Assembly (NCBI GenBank): GCA_902493755.1 | Contig: CABURF010000072.1 | Span: 1 to 6,278, forward strand | DNA: 6,278 bases | Reading direction: 5' to 3' | Source: an uncultured Coriobacteriia bacterium | GTDB lineage: Bacteria > Actinomycetota > Coriobacteriia > Coriobacteriales > QAMH01 | Part shown: positions 4,551 through 6,278 of the stretch, one piece after another | How the letters are laid out: each line of letters begins with the position of its first letter | Numbering within the stretch: position 1 is the first letter of the stretch | Program-made: the position numbers and the translations under genes | The notes under the pieces: model-generated | Seen by the model: the letters and a program-made list of their open reading frames with translations, nothing else | Told to the model about the DNA's origin: nothing | Database searches by the model: none

Positions 4551-6278
4551 CTAGATTCTCCGCAAAACGAAACAATGATGGACCTGCACATGCCGCTCGA
4601 AATCCAACGGTATCGTCTTGTCGGTGATGTCAACGACCTGCACACCTGCTCGTTCGATCGTCTCGCGGTCAAGCTTGAATCCACGCAGATTACACGAGAA
4701 CACCGCAGCACCGCCACGGGTCAGCAGACGACTCACGCCGATGAGCAGCTCGGCATGATCACGTTGCACGTCCCAGCCGCGCGTGCGCATCTTTGCGGAA
4801 TTCGAGAACGTGGGCGGATCGACGAAGATAAGGTCCCAGCGCATCTTCGTGTGGCGCGTTTGCTGGACCCATTCGACGCAATCGGCGCGCACGAACTCCT
4901 GGTGGCCGTTCATGAGGCTGTTGAGCTCCATGTTGCGCTCGCCCCACTGCAGGTAGGTGTTCGAGAGATCCACGCTCGTCGTGAACTTCGCCCCATGGGC
5001 AGCGGCATAGACGCTTGCCGTGCAGGTATAGGCAAAGAGGTTGAGGAAGCTCTTGCCAGCGGCAAGCTTGCCGACAAGCTCGCGCGTATCACGATGATCG
5101 AGGAAGAGGCCCGTGTCGAGATAGCTCGCAAGGTCGACCTCAAAGAACAGGCCATTCTCCTGCGTGATGAGACAGTTGCTCAGAGACGTTGTCTCATTTC
5201 GAATGAGACAACGTCTCTGAGCAACTGTCTCATCACGCAGTCCCCTTGTCCCAGTACCCTTCGCATACTGCGAGCCGCCCTTGGCACGCACGCGACGTTT
5301 CACGAAGACGTCATCTGCGGAAATATCAAGCACAACGCTTGCAATGTTGAGAGCATCGGCCATGCGGCGCGCTGCCTTGGTCGCATCGATGCTCTTGGGT
5401 GGCGCGTACTCGGCGACGTGCACGAGTCGCCTGCCCACATCCCTGCCTGCCCCTTCGTAGAGGTCAATGGCCATGTTGTAGTCTGGCAGGTCCGCATCGT
5501 AGATGCGATAGGCCGAAATGCCGTTCTTGCTCGCCCATTTGCGACGCTGCTTGAAGACCTTGTTGAGGCGGTCGGCGAACTGCTGTGCATTTGCGTCGTA
5601 GACGGTGACCTGCCTGTCACGCACGCTCACCTGTGCGCCGCGTGATACGTCACCATGCAGGTCAAAGAGTGCGATGTCACAGGGAGCGGAACCATTCATG
5701 CAGCTATAGCCCCGCGTGCGCTCCATGCCTAGATAGGCGTCAGCGTCCTGGCCCTCCACAAGCATGACAGCCGCCTCAAGCGACTTGGCGTCAAGCAACT
5801 CACCGGCAAGCTGCGCGTAACACGCGGGCAGGGTCGCCTCGAGACACTCCGTGCTGACAAAGAGACAGCTCGCGAACAAACTTCGAGCAGCGGCATGGCG
5901 CACGATGGCGCTAGCAAGCGCATCTCGACTCGGTAGAAACTCGATGAACGAAGAGATAGCCGCAGCCTTGGCTCGTGCCTGCGCGCACGCTATCTCGCGC
6001 TCCCGTGCATCTGTCGCGTATATCGCAGGCTCACGAGACCCCGCCTGGGCACGTGCATCAGCAGCATCGAGTATGGCTTGCCACATCTCCTCGTCATGGC
6101 CGCACCATCCCGAGAACCCCCAGGCAGAACGCGTGATACCCGGCGCTACGTCACCCGCTATCAGGGCCGCTTCGATAACGAGGGTGCCTGCGGCGCACAT
6201 GCTATCAACAAGCATTTCGCCACGTTTTGCACGCGCGGGCCAATCCGCTGCAAGAAGCATGGCAGCAGCAAGCGTTTC
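4551..6278 (-). CDS. rlmL: Fused 23S rRNA methyltransferase RlmK/RlmL-type (5' end outside window)
   Basis: In E. coli the fused enzyme makes m2G2445 (N-terminal half) and m7G2069 (C-terminal half) in 23S rRNA with S-adenosylmethionine. The 575 visible residues begin inside the first methyltransferase domain; the THUMP region is outside. Residue 1 is the codon at 6278. Motif I of domain one is VDSMCAAGT (24-32) where E. coli has DPMCGSGT, and the NPPYGER motif is replaced by VSTECLE (141-147), so this site looks inactive. The RlmK half is well kept: YRIYDADLPDYNMAIDLYEG (257-276), EYAPPKSIDA (290-299), YLDTGLFLDHR (386-396), NLFAYTCTASVYAA (413-426, with Cys for the usual Gly in motif I), FVDPPTFSNS (485-494) and DVQRDH (503-508). 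Residues 347-373 are encoded by an 81-bp palindrome absent from E. coli RlmL. The assignment is secure; the activity of the first half is doubtful. Confidence 0.92.
   Translation of the reverse strand, partial: ETLAAAMLLAADWPARAKRGEMLVDSMCAAGTLVIEAALIAGDVAPGITRSAWGFSGWCGHDEEMWQAILDAADARAQAGSREPAIYATDAREREIACAQARAKAAAISSFIEFLPSRDALASAIVRHAAARSLFASCLFVSTECLEATLPACYAQLAGELLDAKSLEAAVMLVEGQDADAYLGMERTRGYSCMNGSAPCDIALFDLHGDVSRGAQVSVRDRQVTVYDANAQQFADRLNKVFKQRRKWASKNGISAYRIYDADLPDYNMAIDLYEGAGRDVGRRLVHVAEYAPPKSIDATKAARRMADALNIASVVLDISADDVFVKRRVRAKGGSQYAKGTGTRGLRDETVAQRRCLIRNETTSLSNCLITQENGLFFEVDLASYLDTGLFLDHRDTRELVGKLAAGKSFLNLFAYTCTASVYAAAHGAKFTTSVDLSNTYLQWGERNMELNSLMNGHQEFVRADCVEWVQQTRHTKMRWDLIFVDPPTFSNSAKMRTRGWDVQRDHAELLIGVSRLLTRGGAAVFSCNLRGFKLDRETIERAGVQVVDITDKTIPLDFERHVQVHHCFVLRRI
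5160..5240. repeat. 81-bp palindromic element inserted in frame in the methyltransferase gene
   Basis: Arms 5160-5198 and 5202-5240 are perfect reverse complements (39 bp) around the loop TCG at 5199-5201. The element is 27 codons long and in frame, encoding residues 347-373 of the visible protein (begins LRDETVAQ, ends SNCLITQ). Its outer part (5167-5180 and 5219-5231) repeats the stem of the serC terminator, and an inner hairpin with related GAGAC/GTCTC sequence fills what would be the loop, as if one hairpin had been inserted in another. The other two minus-strand frames contain stops; the used frame is open on both strands. No U tract follows in the gene's direction, so it should not terminate transcription there. 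Confidence 0.9.

Noticed and set aside
5158..5243. TCC on both sides of the 81-bp palindrome as a target-site duplication
   Set aside because: Three bases shared in a C-rich context are not evidence, and taking them as a duplication would shift the element length away from a multiple of three.
4575..5645. Open frame of 356 codons on the plus strand opposite rlmKL
   Set aside because: Antisense shadow. It stays open through the palindrome because the element reads the same on both strands, but the rest has no protein-family character.

Overview
The window is GC-rich, and all five recognisable genes lie on the minus strand, so it reads from right to left. Gene content suggests a Gram-positive, probably an actinomycetote of the class Coriobacteriia. 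The grounds are a secreted PcsB-like coiled-coil protein with a lysozyme-like domain, a long-form hibernation promoting factor, a lipobox-type solute-binding lipoprotein and a fused 23S rRNA methyltransferase. The taxon is inferred from overall resemblance and is not proven.

Layout in transcription order. (1) 6278-4551: a fused RlmK/RlmL-type 23S rRNA methyltransferase whose N-terminal part lies outside the window. (2) 4550-4238: a 313-base non-coding stretch with nested inverted repeats that look like a structured leader or small RNA. (3) 4237-3236: a family 3 solute-binding lipoprotein. (4) 3204-2629: long hibernation promoting factor (hpf/raiA), only 31 bases behind the lipoprotein gene and probably in the same transcript, ending in a GC-rich hairpin. 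(5) 2468-1389: phosphoserine aminotransferase serC, with its own possible promoter and a strong terminator. (6) 1388-1024: a spacer of 365 bases holding the terminator, a REP/MITE-like palindromic repeat, a small perfect palindrome and a good promoter candidate. (7) 1023-1: a secreted coiled-coil plus lysozyme-like protein starting at TTG and cut by the window edge.

The most notable signal is an 81-bp, essentially perfect palindrome (39-bp arms, 3-base loop) inside the methyltransferase gene. It is exactly 27 codons long and in frame, and it adds a peptide between two conserved blocks of the enzyme. Because it is palindromic and in register, it encodes the same peptide from either strand apart from the loop codon. 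Its outer arms are identical to the stem of the serC terminator hairpin, so one sequence family appears both as an intergenic terminator and as an in-frame protein insertion. This is reminiscent of the Rickettsia palindromic elements. The same methyltransferase also seems to have lost the NPPY catalytic motif of its N-terminal (m2G2445) domain while keeping the C-terminal (m7G2069) one.

Functionally the genes are housekeeping: ribosome modification, ribosome hibernation, serine/pyridoxal phosphate synthesis, nutrient capture and cell-wall turnover. No defence, phage or conjugation genes are visible.
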